Assembly (NCBI RefSeq): GCF_000374845.1
Contig: NZ_KB895417.1
Location: 187,661-251,660, forward strand
From: Paenibacillus terrigena DSM 21567
GTDB taxonomy: Bacteria; Bacillota; Bacilli; Paenibacillales; Paenibacillaceae
Reading direction: 5' to 3'
Length of the DNA: 64,000 nucleotides
Below are positions 17,844 through 26,686 of this stretch, in pieces. Position 1 is the first letter of the stretch. Each line of letters opens with the position of its first letter. The position numbers and the translations under genes were made by a program. Below the pieces are notes generated by a model. That model saw only the letters and a program-made list of their open reading frames with translations. It was not told where the DNA came from and made no database searches.

Positions 17844-18434
17844 ATGGACTTTCTTGTAGAACGCCAAGCATTCGATTCCTCAACGGATGAAAGCTTGGTA
17901 TGGGTATGTTTTAAGCCGATCATCGCGACCTACAAAGAGTTGATGCAGAAGAATGAAGAGATGGGCGGAGACGGCGTATTAGCCAAAGTTCAATTCTATA
18001 AACAGTTGACCCCGGGTCAACAAGCGTTATTTATGTATTGTTCCTATCATCACCATGCCATACAATCCCAAGCCGAGTTCTACTGGTGGAGTGCGTACTT
18101 TTTTGCGCAGCCGATGTTCTGGTCGAGTCTGAAGAAGGCGGTTCAGTATTTTGGGGAAATTACAATGCTGAGACTGCTCGAGGAAGTAGAGAAGGTATTT
18201 ACTTCTAGACACGATACCCGGGACATTGACCAAATCCATCATATATATCACGATCTAGATGAGGATAAGCAAATGTTCGCTGCGATCTCACCGCTGGATC
18301 AAATGTTCCGTCAGTTCGGACCTGCCACATTACAGCGGATTGGCGCTTATATTCGGTGTTATCCGGCAGAATTTGTCCAATGCATAGACGAGGAAACAAC
18401 GAGTAGTGAGATGGAATCATTACGAATGTTCTGA
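17844..18434 (+). CDS. Hypothetical protein, 196 aa
   Basis: I do not recognise this family. The protein is cytoplasmic-looking, without signal or membrane helices, rich in aromatic residues and His in the centre (CSYHHHAIQSQAEFYWWSAYF, about residues 70-90) and largely helical in composition. ATG 17844 follows AGGGAG 11 nt upstream; GTG 17832 overlaps that site. It stands alone between the importer operon and a small membrane protein. Codon use is like its neighbours. Confidence 0.7.
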   Translation: MDFLVERQAFDSSTDESLVWVCFKPIIATYKELMQKNEEMGGDGVLAKVQFYKQLTPGQQALFMYCSYHHHAIQSQAEFYWWSAYFFAQPMFWSSLKKAVQYFGEITMLRLLEEVEKVFTSRHDTRDIDQIHHIYHDLDEDKQMFAAISPLDQMFRQFGPATLQRIGAYIRCYPAEFVQCIDEETTSSEMESLRMF

Positions 18435-18507
18435 AGCTTCCCCCGTATAATGAGTAAAGGAAGTTCTTGCGAACATCTGCCATCAAGGATAGAAGGATGT
18501 GGTGAGC

Positions 18508-18855
18508 ATGATATCGAGAATGATGCGAATGCGGGCGCAATCGAAGTATTCGGCAGCTTCTGTCCTATCTCTACTAGGCGTCATTGTGCTGCATACGGTG
18601 CACTGGCTCTCGGCCCCCATGCTGATGAGTACCATGGCGACGATGCATCATCATGATATGGCTGCGGGTTCGTCGACGTTCATGAATGTGTTCATGATTC
18701 TGGTCATCGTATTGAATGTGGTGGGTATTCTCTTTGCTGTTCGACAGTTGATCTATGCGGTGAAGCATCGGATGGAGGGGCTGCACACGGTTTTATGCAG
18801 CATTTCGTCTGTATTGGTGATCGGACTCAGCGTGTATTTCACTTTGATGTTGTAA
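18508..18855 (+). CDS. Small membrane protein, about 115 aa
   Basis: Unrecognised. Three hydrophobic segments (SVLSLLGVIVLHTVHWLSA, FMNVFMILVIVLNVVGILFAV, VLCSISSVLVIGLSVYFTLML) flank a Met/His-rich loop (MLMSTMATMHHHDM), which might bind copper or another soft metal; that is inference from composition only. The start could be GTG 18499, GTG 18502 or ATG 18508; the ATG has the best spacing to AAGGA. A terminator-like hairpin follows. Confidence 0.65.
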   Translation: MISRMMRMRAQSKYSAASVLSLLGVIVLHTVHWLSAPMLMSTMATMHHHDMAAGSSTFMNVFMILVIVLNVVGILFAVRQLIYAVKHRMEGLHTVLCSISSVLVIGLSVYFTLML

Positions 18856-18886
18856 GCGATACTGTTTACGTTGTTCAGTACCAATG

Positions 18887-18946
18887 AACCCCGTAGTTCG
18901 TGGCAAAGGGTCATCCCTTTATCGCGTGATGCGGGGTTGTTTGTTT
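18887..18946 (+). terminator. Terminator-like hairpin
   Basis: AACCCCG (18887-18893) pairs with CGGGGTT (18932-18938), with an inner AAAGGG/CCCTTT helix, followed by a T-rich tail. The rest of the gap to 19208 is AT-rich and holds the sigma-D-like promoter listed separately. Confidence 0.55.
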
Positions 18947-18999
18947 TAGCGGGATATGGCTTTTTTACAAAAATGTTAAATGGTACCGCTCTGTAATGT

Positions 19000-19027
19000 T
19001 CAATGAAATGATTAGTTTTGCCGATAA
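19000..19027 (+). promoter_or_regulatory. Sigma-D-like (motility) promoter
   Basis: TCAA, 16-bp spacer, GCCGATAA. The -10 matches the sigma-D consensus GCCGATAT at seven of eight positions; the -35 TAAA is matched at three of four. It lies about 180 bp upstream of the two-gene chemoreceptor operon, which is the kind of gene sigma-D controls. Confidence 0.45.
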
Positions 19028-19208
19028 ATGATAACAAGTGATAAAAAAAGATCATCAATTCTATTGACCATTTTAAAATAAAACTATTCCTAGGTATTTA
19101 GTAGGAAAAATTGGCGCTTGTATGGTTCTTTTCCCAATATATCAGTAAAATAAGGGTAGGAACACACAAAAATAACCAATTTATTTAAAAATGGGAAGGG
19201 GTTGTATG

Positions 19209-19775
19209 ATGTATACCGTTGTTCAGAATCATTCACAACTGTTGGAGTTTCATCGCATTTGGACAGAGGTATGGCGTGAAAAAGGGTTTGAACTTGAATA
19301 TGGGCAAGAAGTCCTGGATCGGCTGATCGTAAGCGATGAAGAAGGGGTGCATGTAGGTACTTTCGAAATTAAACCTTATCACGCTGAAAAGAGCAATCCC
19401 ATTCACCAAATTGCGCCATTTCATGAGCAGCCAGAATTGATAGAACCTTCTGCGCGTGTCGCAGAAGTGGACAAAGTAGCTCTATTAAAACAATATCGGG
19501 GACCGAACATCTCGCGTTTGCTGTCGGCGATGGTGCATTATGCGGACAAGCATCATTTGAATTATTTTATTTGTTTGCTAGAGCCGGTATTTGCCCGTGC
19601 GCTTCGGGTATCGTTCCACGTGCCAACAACTCAGATTGCGGGTCGAACTGCTTATAAAGGAGATGATGTCATACCTACGATTATTCACGTGGGTGAAGTT
19701 CGTGAGAATAAATCCGATTTTGAATGGTTACTGCCGGATCCCCAAGAGGTAGAGGGGGTATCGATAGTAGGATAA
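19209..19775 (+). CDS. GNAT-fold protein resembling N-acyl amino acid / acyl-homoserine lactone synthases
   Basis: 188 residues. The layout matches the FeeM/LuxI-like branch of the GNAT fold: a start region with a Trp-rich helix ([19 protein letters not shown]), a beta strand ([10 protein letters not shown]), then [17 protein letters not shown] (about 88-104), a helix, [16 protein letters not shown] (about 119-134) and a late [13 protein letters not shown] strand. This family joins an acyl chain to an amino acid or similar acceptor; the assignment is by pattern and needs a profile search. ATG 19209 lies 7 nt after GAAGGGG (19206 is an alternative). It ends 4 nt before the chemoreceptor, so the two are coupled. 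Confidence 0.5.
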   Translation: MYTVVQNHSQLLEFHRIWTEVWREKGFELEYGQEVLDRLIVSDEEGVHVGTFEIKPYHAEKSNPIHQIAPFHEQPELIEPSARVAEVDKVALLKQYRGPNISRLLSAMVHYADKHHLNYFICLLEPVFARALRVSFHVPTTQIAGRTAYKGDDVIPTIIHVGEVRENKSDFEWLLPDPQEVEGVSIVG

Positions 19776-19779
19776 ATTA

Positions 19780-21282
19780 ATGAATAGGAAGTGGAGAGGT
19801 TTGAACGAGCGGAATATTCTAGACAAGAGAAACCGATTGTTTGTCAAAATAATATGGGCGATGATTGTGTTAGGAACCGTAACGAATCTTGCAGCAGGGG
19901 CTCAGGCCGAGCTGATATACACGCTAGTCATTGGTGGATCGGTAGGCTGCGGGATTGCAACATTTTTGACGTATAAGCGTCTTGCAGTCCAATACATTAT
20001 GTATTTCGTTCCCGTTATTATGACAGGACTTATTCTATTGCTGATGCTCTCTGACCCGAACCCAATCTTTAGTACATACCTCCTTGTGTATGTGAATATG
20101 GGTATCATGACGCTTTATTCGAACTTCCGTCCCGTGCTGTTGACTGGTGTACTTAGTATTGCTACAACGATCTATGTGTACAATCATCCGGTTTTGCATA
20201 ATGCATTATTCACGAAGGAGCCACTTCTTTATTTGTTATTGTATGTGGTATTGGCGACCATTGCCTTGTGCGCATCAGCTATATTCATCGAGAAGCTGCA
20301 GCGGCAAGTGCTGGAGCATAGCGAAGCAGCGCTGCAATCCAAAGCGCAAACAGAGAAGCTGCTAACTGAGATTCGTGAATCCGTCACGATGTTGAATGAA
20401 TTTAGCATAGAGCAGAAGGAACGCGTAGTGACGACGAGCAGCATTTCCCGCGAAGTCGTGGGAACCTTTGCTCAGATCGCAAGCTCGATTGAGCAGCAGA
20501 CGAATAATCTACATCAAATGAATGCTTCGGTTCAAGCCGTGGAGCGTTCGTTGCGACATGTCGGCGAGGGCAGCGGGCAGTTGGATGAGGTTGCGACGGA
20601 GACGCTGAATCTGGTGACGCAAGGGAATACCCAAATATCAACACTCGTCCAAGAAATTGGACATGTCCAGTCCATGATCCGTGAAACGGTTCAATTGATG
20701 AATAGACTTACGGCGCAAACGGATCAAGTGGGAAGCATCGTGCAGACCATCAGTGAGATATCTGCTCAGACCAATTTATTGTCATTGAATGCGGCGATTG
20801 AAGCGGCTCGCGCAGGTGAGCACGGATCGGGTTTTGCTGTTGTTGCGAATGAAGTGCGTAAGCTCGCTGATCATTCTCAGCGTGCGGCGCAGGATATAGC
20901 CTCCATCCTTGAAAGTATTCAGAGCCAGATTACAGATGCAGCCCACCTAATTGATCAAGGCGAAGGCGCTGTAACATCAAGTGTCGAAGCAACGAATGCC
21001 GTAGAAGGCATCGTGCGGTTGATTATGGGGAATACGGATCAAGTCAACAGTCAAGCAGAGCTTATGCGCACTGCCGTAGCTGATCTGGAGCAGCAGTATG
21101 GTACGATGGCCCAAGGTATGATCTCCATTGCTACAAGTACGGAACAGCATATGATGTCGATTGAAGAAGTGACAGCGAGCATGGAACATCAGGATGGTCA
21201 AATTGGAGCACTCGTTCAAGGATATGATCGTCTGGATCAACGCGTATCCAGTCTGAAACAATTGGCAGAGCATCAAGCCTAA
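19780..21282 (+). CDS. Six-TM methyl-accepting chemotaxis protein
   Basis: 500 residues. About six membrane helices lie in residues 20-170 with very short loops, so there is no extracellular sensor domain, and no HAMP domain is apparent. The rest is the long MCP coiled coil, with the highly conserved hairpin tip ([40 protein letters not shown], about 325-365, here given in part) that contacts CheA and CheW. Signalling to the flagellar motor is family knowledge. It sits 4 nt downstream of the GNAT gene behind a sigma-D-like promoter. The membrane-embedded sensor suggests it detects a lipophilic ligand, membrane state or another membrane protein. Confidence 0.9.
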   Translation: MNRKWRGLNERNILDKRNRLFVKIIWAMIVLGTVTNLAAGAQAELIYTLVIGGSVGCGIATFLTYKRLAVQYIMYFVPVIMTGLILLLMLSDPNPIFSTYLLVYVNMGIMTLYSNFRPVLLTGVLSIATTIYVYNHPVLHNALFTKEPLLYLLLYVVLATIALCASAIFIEKLQRQVLEHSEAALQSKAQTEKLLTEIRESVTMLNEFSIEQKERVVTTSSISREVVGTFAQIASSIEQQTNNLHQMNASVQAVERSLRHVGEGSGQLDEVATETLNLVTQGNTQISTLVQEIGHVQSMIRETVQLMNRLTAQTDQVGSIVQTISEISAQTNLLSLNAAIEAARAGEHGSGFAVVANEVRKLADHSQRAAQDIASILESIQSQITDAAHLIDQGEGAVTSSVEATNAVEGIVRLIMGNTDQVNSQAELMRTAVADLEQQYGTMAQGMISIATSTEQHMMSIEEVTASMEHQDGQIGALVQGYDRLDQRVSSLKQLAEHQA

Positions 21283-21305
21283 CGGATTCATTAAGAATAC
21301 ATAGC

Positions 21306-21362
21306 AAAACCCCACTGTCTGGGAAAGGGTTCATTACCTTCTCTCAGAGCAGTGGGGTTTTC
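21306..21362. terminator. Bidirectional intrinsic terminator
   Basis: AAAACCCCACTG (21306-21317) pairs perfectly with CAGTGGGGTTTT (21350-21361), with T runs on both strands. It lies between the convergent chemoreceptor and M42 peptidase genes. Confidence 0.85.
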
Positions 21363-21384
21363 TTGGATTTGTGAATCAGTCGGA

Positions 21385-22464
21385 CTAGCTATTCTCCACA
21401 ATCGTATTGTACGTCGTACGATCGGTATGTTTCACGAGTTGGATGAGCAATTCTTTGGCTGCATCGATATCATCGGTATGTACAATCGAAGCAGGGGTAT
21501 GGATATAACGGCCAACCACCCCGATAATCGTCGATGGTACGCCGATGCCGCTCATATGAATTTGACCTGCATCGGTACCGCCTGGCGATACGAAGTATTG
21601 GTAAGGAATTTTGTGCGTATCCGCAATATCCTGTACGAATTCGATGAGACCGCGATGCGTAATCATCGTCGGGTCGAAGATACGCAGCAATGCGCCTTTG
21701 CCCAAGTGGCCGAAAGAATTGCGATCGCCTGTCATGTCGTTGGCTGCGCTGCAATCCAGTCCATAGAAAATATCTGGTTGAATCAGATTCGCAGCTGTGC
21801 GCGCACCGCGAAGTCCCACTTCTTCTTGAACCGTTGCACCCGCGAACAGAATATTCGGCAGCTGCACTTTCTCGTTATGTAATTCCTTCATTAGTTCAAT
21901 CGCAAGCCCTACACCATAACGGTTATCCCAAGCTTTGGCCATGATCTTCTTCGGATTGAGCATCGGTGTAAATTCGCAGACCGGCACAATTTGTTGGCCT
22001 GGACGAATACCTACTGCCTCGGCATCTTCACGGCTGTCTGCACCGACATCGATGTACATGACTTTCGGATCGACCGGCTTGTTCGCCGTTGCTTCATCCA
22101 GGAGATGCTTCGGAATGGAACCCACAACACCACGGATCGGGCCGTTCGGTGTGATGACATCGACTTGTTGTGCGAGGATGACTTGTCCCCACCAGCCGCC
22201 GAGGGTCGTAAATTTGATCATCCCGGTATCGGTAATTTGCGTAGACATGAAGCCGACTTCATCCAAATGTCCTGTCACCATGACGCGAGGTCCTTCTTCG
22301 TTCCCACGCATGACACCGAACACGCCGCCGAGTGCATCATGGATGATTTCATCGGTGTATTTCGAGATTTCGCTTTTGACGAGTGCACGAAGCCCACGTT
22401 CAAAACCAGATGCGGCAGGGAACTCCGTTAATTTGCGGAACAGATCCAACGTTTCTTGTTGCAT
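21385..22464 (-). CDS. M42 family metallo-aminopeptidase
   Basis: 359 residues, typical for M42 (TET aminopeptidase / YtoP-YsdC type) cytoplasmic enzymes. Expected dinuclear metal and catalytic residues are visible: H in [12 protein letters not shown] (about 62-73), D in [16 protein letters not shown] (about 177-192), the catalytic Glu pair in [13 protein letters not shown] (about 210-222), D in FYGLDCSA, and H in [13 protein letters not shown] through IHTPAS. The family trims N-terminal residues from peptides. The start has AAGGAG about 9 nt upstream. Reading direction is opposite to the chemoreceptor, and the AT-rich lipoprotein gene lies upstream. Confidence 0.92.
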   Translation of the reverse strand: MQQETLDLFRKLTEFPAASGFERGLRALVKSEISKYTDEIIHDALGGVFGVMRGNEEGPRVMVTGHLDEVGFMSTQITDTGMIKFTTLGGWWGQVILAQQVDVITPNGPIRGVVGSIPKHLLDEATANKPVDPKVMYIDVGADSREDAEAVGIRPGQQIVPVCEFTPMLNPKKIMAKAWDNRYGVGLAIELMKELHNEKVQLPNILFAGATVQEEVGLRGARTAANLIQPDIFYGLDCSAANDMTGDRNSFGHLGKGALLRIFDPTMITHRGLIEFVQDIADTHKIPYQYFVSPGGTDAGQIHMSGIGVPSTIIGVVGRYIHTPASIVHTDDIDAAKELLIQLVKHTDRTTYNTIVENS

Positions 22465-22484
22465 GCTTATATACTCCTTTTATG

Positions 22485-22509
22485 AAAAAATTCAAGCCTG
22501 TTGAGGCTT
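22485..22509 (-). terminator. Intrinsic terminator of lipoprotein gene
   Basis: AAGCCT (22494-22499) pairs with AGGCTT (22504-22509); on the minus strand it is followed by GAATTTTTTC. It lies 77 nt after the lipoprotein stop and only 20 nt before the M42 start. Confidence 0.5.
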
Positions 22510-22585
22510 CCAAATTAATCTACCTACAGTATGAACTTCTTGCGATTAGGAAGCAAGTTCGTGATGTGATAGCTAGAACCCTAAC

Positions 22586-23188
22586 TTAATAATATTTAGT
22601 TGGATTTTGGGCAAATTCATAATCTGAGATTAAAAGATAAGATAATTTGTCCTTATTGTAAAAATTCATGGATACATAATAAATATTGTTAGTGTCTAAT
22701 CCAAAATAATCTTTGATCATCGTAAACTTGTTATCCTTAAGTTCAAGAGCATAAGTCAAACTGATATTGCTATCGGATTCAGTAACAAGCCCCTTGTCAC
22801 CGTATGTACTAATCACATCCGAGTACAAGTCATTATATCGGATGTCCCTTGGCGTAGCATATTTCGTATAATTAGGCGTGTTGTCATTTATACAAATGGC
22901 TATGACTCGATCATGATTTTTATTATCATAGCGGATTTCTATTCCATCATACTGATACGTATATACGACATTGTTAAATTCGTTCGGTTCGCCAATCTGC
23001 TTCTCAACTTCTGCTCTAGACATGCCTAATTTAATCATTGTTGAGTTTTTCTTATCATACAATGCTAACTCCTCTGTAGATATTTGATTAGGCTTCAACA
23101 ATGATGCATCCAGATAATTTGGACTAGATGTACTGCAACCTGATACGAATATCATTGGAGAGATGAGTACTGTCTTCAAAATCTTCAA
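22586..23188 (-). CDS. AT-rich hypothetical lipoprotein
   Basis: 200 residues with a lipoprotein signal: KILKTVLISPMIFVSGC, lipobox VSGC, Cys near residue 18. The segment MIKLGMSRAEVEKQIGEPNEFNN resembles the SmpA/BamE-like and YjgB-type motif in which a short hydrophobic-GMS-xx-Val-xx-xxG-P-P stretch starts a domain; I take this only as a hint. The start is TTG at 23188, after GGAGGG. Its base composition is markedly more AT-rich and its codon use (many AAT, TAT, AAA, ATA) is unlike its neighbours, suggesting recent acquisition. Confidence 0.75.
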   Translation of the reverse strand: MKILKTVLISPMIFVSGCSTSSPNYLDASLLKPNQISTEELALYDKKNSTMIKLGMSRAEVEKQIGEPNEFNNVVYTYQYDGIEIRYDNKNHDRVIAICINDNTPNYTKYATPRDIRYNDLYSDVISTYGDKGLVTESDSNISLTYALELKDNKFTMIKDYFGLDTNNIYYVSMNFYNKDKLSYLLISDYEFAQNPTKYY

Positions 23189-23234
23189 GTATATGACCCT
23201 CCGAGTTAAATTGGTTAATTCCTGTTACGGATGT

Positions 23235-24773
23235 TTATTTCTTTACATCCCCTCGAATCGAAGGTTCATCCCCGATCCGTTCCACACGTTCGAAGAACTC
23301 CGCGGTCGTCGCAGAACGCGGTCCACCCCACATCCGTTCAGCCAGAACCTGGCGCGGTCCGCGGGAGGCATCTTCGAAGTTGGATTCAGGAATGACGTGG
23401 ACGCCATCTCCAACTTCCTCGCCTTTGAAGGAACGACCACTTTCATAGCCAACTCGGCCATCCGGCGTCTGGACTAGATCCCAGTAGTCGGACCAGATCG
23501 AGAGGAAATAACCGGTGATGTTCGTATGCGTTGTCGGCTCCCAAGTCTCATATACATAGTTGTTGTCCGGCAGTAACTGTTTGCCTGGTGTGACATAGAG
23601 GACATTGCCAGGCGAGGCATAGACGGTATAGCCTTCCTCCGCGAAATCGATCGCTTGCTTTGAATGGCTTCCTTCATCGCTCCAGACGGTAATGACGTTG
23701 TCCGGGTGTAGCGCGATGCTCGGATCATAGTCTTCGAAGCCGTTCCAGTTCATCGGGATTTTGCCGGCCTTCTTCACATGCTCGCTCATCTCATTGATGA
23801 ATTCAATGAAGCTGTCGCCGATTTTCGGATGGTTTTGTTTAGCCTGATATAGGGCGAGCACCGCCGAAGCTTTCATGCATTCTTCCGTCTGAATTTCATC
23901 TGAGCCGATATGGAAGTAGGGCGATTCGAACCAAGGGATGAATTCATCCACGAGCTTCTTCAGCCATTCCCGCGTCTCGGGCTTGGTGTAATCCACTGTA
24001 AATTCAGGAATACTCCATCCGGTTGTATCCATATCCATCGAAGGGCAAGTGAACTTCAGCGCTGGATTATATTTATTGAGAATGGCGCAATGGCCCGGCA
24101 TTTCAATTTCAGGAATGATCATGACATGATAACGCTTGGCGACAGCTTGTAGATGATCGATATCCGCTCTGCTGTAAGATTTGGTCGATGCGAGTCCCGG
24201 GTATGTCTCACTCTGCAATCGGAAGCCGTTCCATTCGCTGAAATGAAGCTGGAAGGTGTTCAACTTATGCCAGGCAAGGCGACGAATCGTATCCTCGAGA
24301 TATGGCACGGAATAATATCGGCGTCCGACATCGAGCATGATGCCGCGGCGCCGATACGATGGGTAATCTCGTGCAACACCTTGTGGGACATGACTTTGCG
24401 CCTCCACATCGAGCGTTAGCATCTGCAGCAGTGTTCGTGTTCCGTAGAAGATGCCCGCAGCCGTTGGGGCTTGGATGCAGAGGCTATCGCTTACATCAAG
24501 GGCATATCCTTCCTCGCCAAGGGCCATGTCTTCCATATTCATAGTCAAGAAGAGATCGCCGTGCTCTGCAGCAGGAGCCGTATGAATCGTAAGCTCAAGC
24601 CCAGTTACTTGCTTCAGTTCATCTAGTAAAGCGTTTGCAATTTCCTGTAGCACATTGGCGTTCTTCGCATCAATGACAATTCGCGTTGTGTGATGGAATT
24701 GGAAATTACCTGTCCGCCCTGTCCACTCTCTTAAGCTAGGCACAATGGATGGTGCTGCATTGATCTTGCTCAT
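23235..24773 (-). CDS. Beta-N-acetylhexosaminidase, GH20 family
   Basis: 512 residues without a signal peptide. An N-terminal GH20b-like domain (about 1-120) precedes the catalytic barrel: GIMLDVGRRYYSVPYLEDTIRRLAWHKLNTFQLHFSEWNGFRL (about 140-180), IPEIEMPGHCAI (about 220-231) and YFHIGSDEI (about 288-296) whose Asp-Glu pair is the substrate-assisted catalytic dyad; the usual HxGGDE is here HIGSDE. Start 24773 has GGAGG 8 nt upstream; the in-frame ATG at 24809 has none. It cleaves terminal GlcNAc or GalNAc (family knowledge), acting inside the cell on imported or wall-derived oligosaccharides. Confidence 0.9.
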   Translation of the reverse strand: MSKINAAPSIVPSLREWTGRTGNFQFHHTTRIVIDAKNANVLQEIANALLDELKQVTGLELTIHTAPAAEHGDLFLTMNMEDMALGEEGYALDVSDSLCIQAPTAAGIFYGTRTLLQMLTLDVEAQSHVPQGVARDYPSYRRRGIMLDVGRRYYSVPYLEDTIRRLAWHKLNTFQLHFSEWNGFRLQSETYPGLASTKSYSRADIDHLQAVAKRYHVMIIPEIEMPGHCAILNKYNPALKFTCPSMDMDTTGWSIPEFTVDYTKPETREWLKKLVDEFIPWFESPYFHIGSDEIQTEECMKASAVLALYQAKQNHPKIGDSFIEFINEMSEHVKKAGKIPMNWNGFEDYDPSIALHPDNVITVWSDEGSHSKQAIDFAEEGYTVYASPGNVLYVTPGKQLLPDNNYVYETWEPTTHTNITGYFLSIWSDYWDLVQTPDGRVGYESGRSFKGEEVGDGVHVIPESNFEDASRGPRQVLAERMWGGPRSATTAEFFERVERIGDEPSIRGDVKK

Positions 24774-24922
24774 CGCAAATTCCTCCATTTCTATTGGGAA
24801 AATATACAAAATGACGAGACTATCATATCACGATTGAATCGTAGGGAAAACCATACAAATAGCGGTGAAGCACCATACAACTTGCAGGTCCTTCACCGCT
24901 ATTCGAGGGCATTGCTATACAT

Positions 24923-25396
24923 TTAGGATTGTTGTACCGTTCGCAGTTGATCTTCCCATTCTTCGATGGTAAGCAGCGTGGTGATCTCCCGTAATGAAAC
25001 AGGGACATCAATGTTCGCCATGAGCTCAAGACTGTTTCCGTCGGGATCATCGAAGTAAATCGAGGCATTCGCCTGACTCGGACGAACGAAGGGGTCGCCT
25101 GTCGCTTGTCCCGGAAAAATGACAGGCTCAATCTGCATGGATCGAAGCCATGCCGCAGCATGCCGAAGATCCTCATAAGTCGTTGTAAAGGCAATGTGAC
25201 GCAGTGATGCATGGTAAGGCGTGTTGACCTGCTCTCCTTCCCATAAACCGAGCCAGCTCTTGCCTTTTTCTATCCATAAGAATGCGGTATGTTCGCCCTG
25301 CCATCTGGCGAAGGTTAATCCAAGCCGTTCATAGAACGAGATAGAGACCGCTAGACTGCGCACCGGCAAGTGGGTCTCGTATAAGCCTCGAATCAT
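24923..25396 (-). CDS. VOC (glyoxalase/dioxygenase) superfamily protein
   Basis: 157 residues with two beta-alpha-beta-beta-beta modules. The first begins YETHLPVRSLAVSISFYERLGLTF, the second SLRHIAFTTTYEDLRHAAAWL and ends YFDDPDGNSLELM, where DPDGNxxEL is the VOC signature. H9, H in RHIAF and the late Glu in LELM are the likely metal ligands. Such proteins include glyoxalase I, FosB and dioxygenases; the substrate here is not readable. It follows tatC on the same strand 15 nt downstream. Confidence 0.85.
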   Translation of the reverse strand: MIRGLYETHLPVRSLAVSISFYERLGLTFARWQGEHTAFLWIEKGKSWLGLWEGEQVNTPYHASLRHIAFTTTYEDLRHAAAWLRSMQIEPVIFPGQATGDPFVRPSQANASIYFDDPDGNSLELMANIDVPVSLREITTLLTIEEWEDQLRTVQQS

Positions 25397-25411
25397 AGAA
25401 TCTGCGTCCTC

Positions 25412-26176
25412 CTAAGCGATATGCTGTTCATCGGCATCCGTTTCAAGTTGTTGATCGGCGGTGAGCTGCTTACGATACACGATGCTGGATACACCGACAC
25501 TAATCTCATATAGGATGAGCAGTGGAATGGCAACCATCAGGTGAGAGATCAGCTCTGGAGGTGAGATCATGGTCGCAACGATGACGAGAATGAAGTAGGC
25601 ATATCTTCTGAACTTGTGCAATTTCTTCGGGTTCAGGATGCGCAACTTTGTCAGGAACATGACAAGGACAGGCAGCTCGAACGCTAGGGACACCGGGATA
25701 ACCAGGCTGAACATGAATCCAAAGTATTGCGACACGCCGTACGTCGGAATCAGATGCATGCTTACAGTCATCCGGGTCGTGAACTTGAACGCCATCGGGA
25801 AGACGACTAAGTAGGCGAAAGCAAGTCCGACGATAAGCATGAGACAGACGAACGGGATGTATCGTAAGGTCGCCTGCTGCTCCTTCTTCCGCAGTCCTGG
25901 CTTCACGAATTTCCAGAGCTGGAATAGGGTGAACGGCAGGGTAATGACGCAGGCGAATAGGATCGTCACATTCATATAGACCTTAATGGCATCCCACGGT
26001 GAAAAAGCATTCCATTCGAACGTCGATCCTGGCGGAACGCTTCTGAGATAAGCAATCAATTGCTGGGAAATAAAAAGGCCAATAATGGCCGTCAGGAAAA
26101 GTACTGCGATGATCCATATCAACCGTCTGCGTAGATCACCAATATGTTGTAAGATGGCTTGTAGTTTCTCGGGCAT
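25412..26176 (-). CDS. tatC: Twin-arginine translocase subunit TatC
   Basis: 254 residues with six membrane helices. Conserved features: the N-terminal LQHIGDLRRRLIW (the H-x-x-E/D-L-R-R-R motif; here the Glu is Asp), the periplasmic LRSVPPGSTFEWNAFSPWDAIKVYMNV and the FVKPGLRKKE loop. TatC recognises twin-arginine signal peptides and with TatA exports folded proteins. ATG 26176 is 6 nt after AGGTG; a GTG at 26185 is less likely. It lies 20 nt downstream of tatA, giving the minimal TatAC system of Gram-positive bacteria. Confidence 0.95.
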   Translation of the reverse strand: MPEKLQAILQHIGDLRRRLIWIIAVLFLTAIIGLFISQQLIAYLRSVPPGSTFEWNAFSPWDAIKVYMNVTILFACVITLPFTLFQLWKFVKPGLRKKEQQATLRYIPFVCLMLIVGLAFAYLVVFPMAFKFTTRMTVSMHLIPTYGVSQYFGFMFSLVIPVSLAFELPVLVMFLTKLRILNPKKLHKFRRYAYFILVIVATMISPPELISHLMVAIPLLILYEISVGVSSIVYRKQLTADQQLETDADEQHIA

Positions 26177-26196
26177 CCTTATCACCTAGCCGCAGC

Positions 26197-26430
26197 TTAT
26201 TGCTGCGTGTTTTTGTCTTTTTCTTCGGATTCGGACCGCAGCGCAGCAGGAGAAGATGTTTCTTTCTTCGCAGGTTCGGTGTCTGACATTAAACCGCTCG
26301 TCGCATTTTTGAATTCGCGCAGTGTTCTGCCTGCGGCACGGCCGAGTTCGGGTAATTTGCTAGGACCGAATATGATAAGCGCTAAAATAACGATCATGAT
26401 AAAACCGCTCGCTCCGATGTTGCTGAACAT
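26197..26430 (-). CDS. tatA: Twin-arginine translocase subunit TatA
   Basis: 77 residues: one N-terminal membrane helix ([16 protein letters not shown]), the conserved [21 protein letters not shown] amphipathic helix (about 21-41, FGPxKLP hinge), then a disordered charged tail. It is the pore-forming partner of TatC and is transcribed first. The ribosome site AGGAGG is about 7 nt upstream. The 250 bp upstream to the next gene is AT-rich, without an element I can call. Confidence 0.95.
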   Translation of the reverse strand: MFSNIGASGFIMIVILALIIFGPSKLPELGRAAGRTLREFKNATSGLMSDTEPAKKETSSPAALRSESEEKDKNTQQ

Positions 26431-26686
26431 GATATACGCCTCCTAATAATTTAAGCTCGTTCAATTTGGACTCATTACCAATTATAAACGGAATCTAGGC
26501 ATATGACCAATATCTTTTCCATGAAATTCATCACTTGGATTTGATAGATATATAGAAATGCGACTTTCTGAATTTATGTCGCGAATTTTAAGTTATCTGT
26601 CGTGTAAACATAGTGAAATAAGCTAAAATGATATGATAGATTATGTTCATGATGTCCTAATATTAAATACAGAGGTGAGCTTAAGA

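Noticed and set aside
22482-22589. 35-codon plus-strand ORF (starts MKKFKPVEAS)
   Set aside because: The peptide looks plausible, but no ribosome site precedes it and it overlaps the terminator of the opposite-strand lipoprotein gene.
24823-25212. 129-codon minus-strand ORF
   Set aside because: Different frame over the VOC protein and the intergenic region, no domain, no ribosome site.
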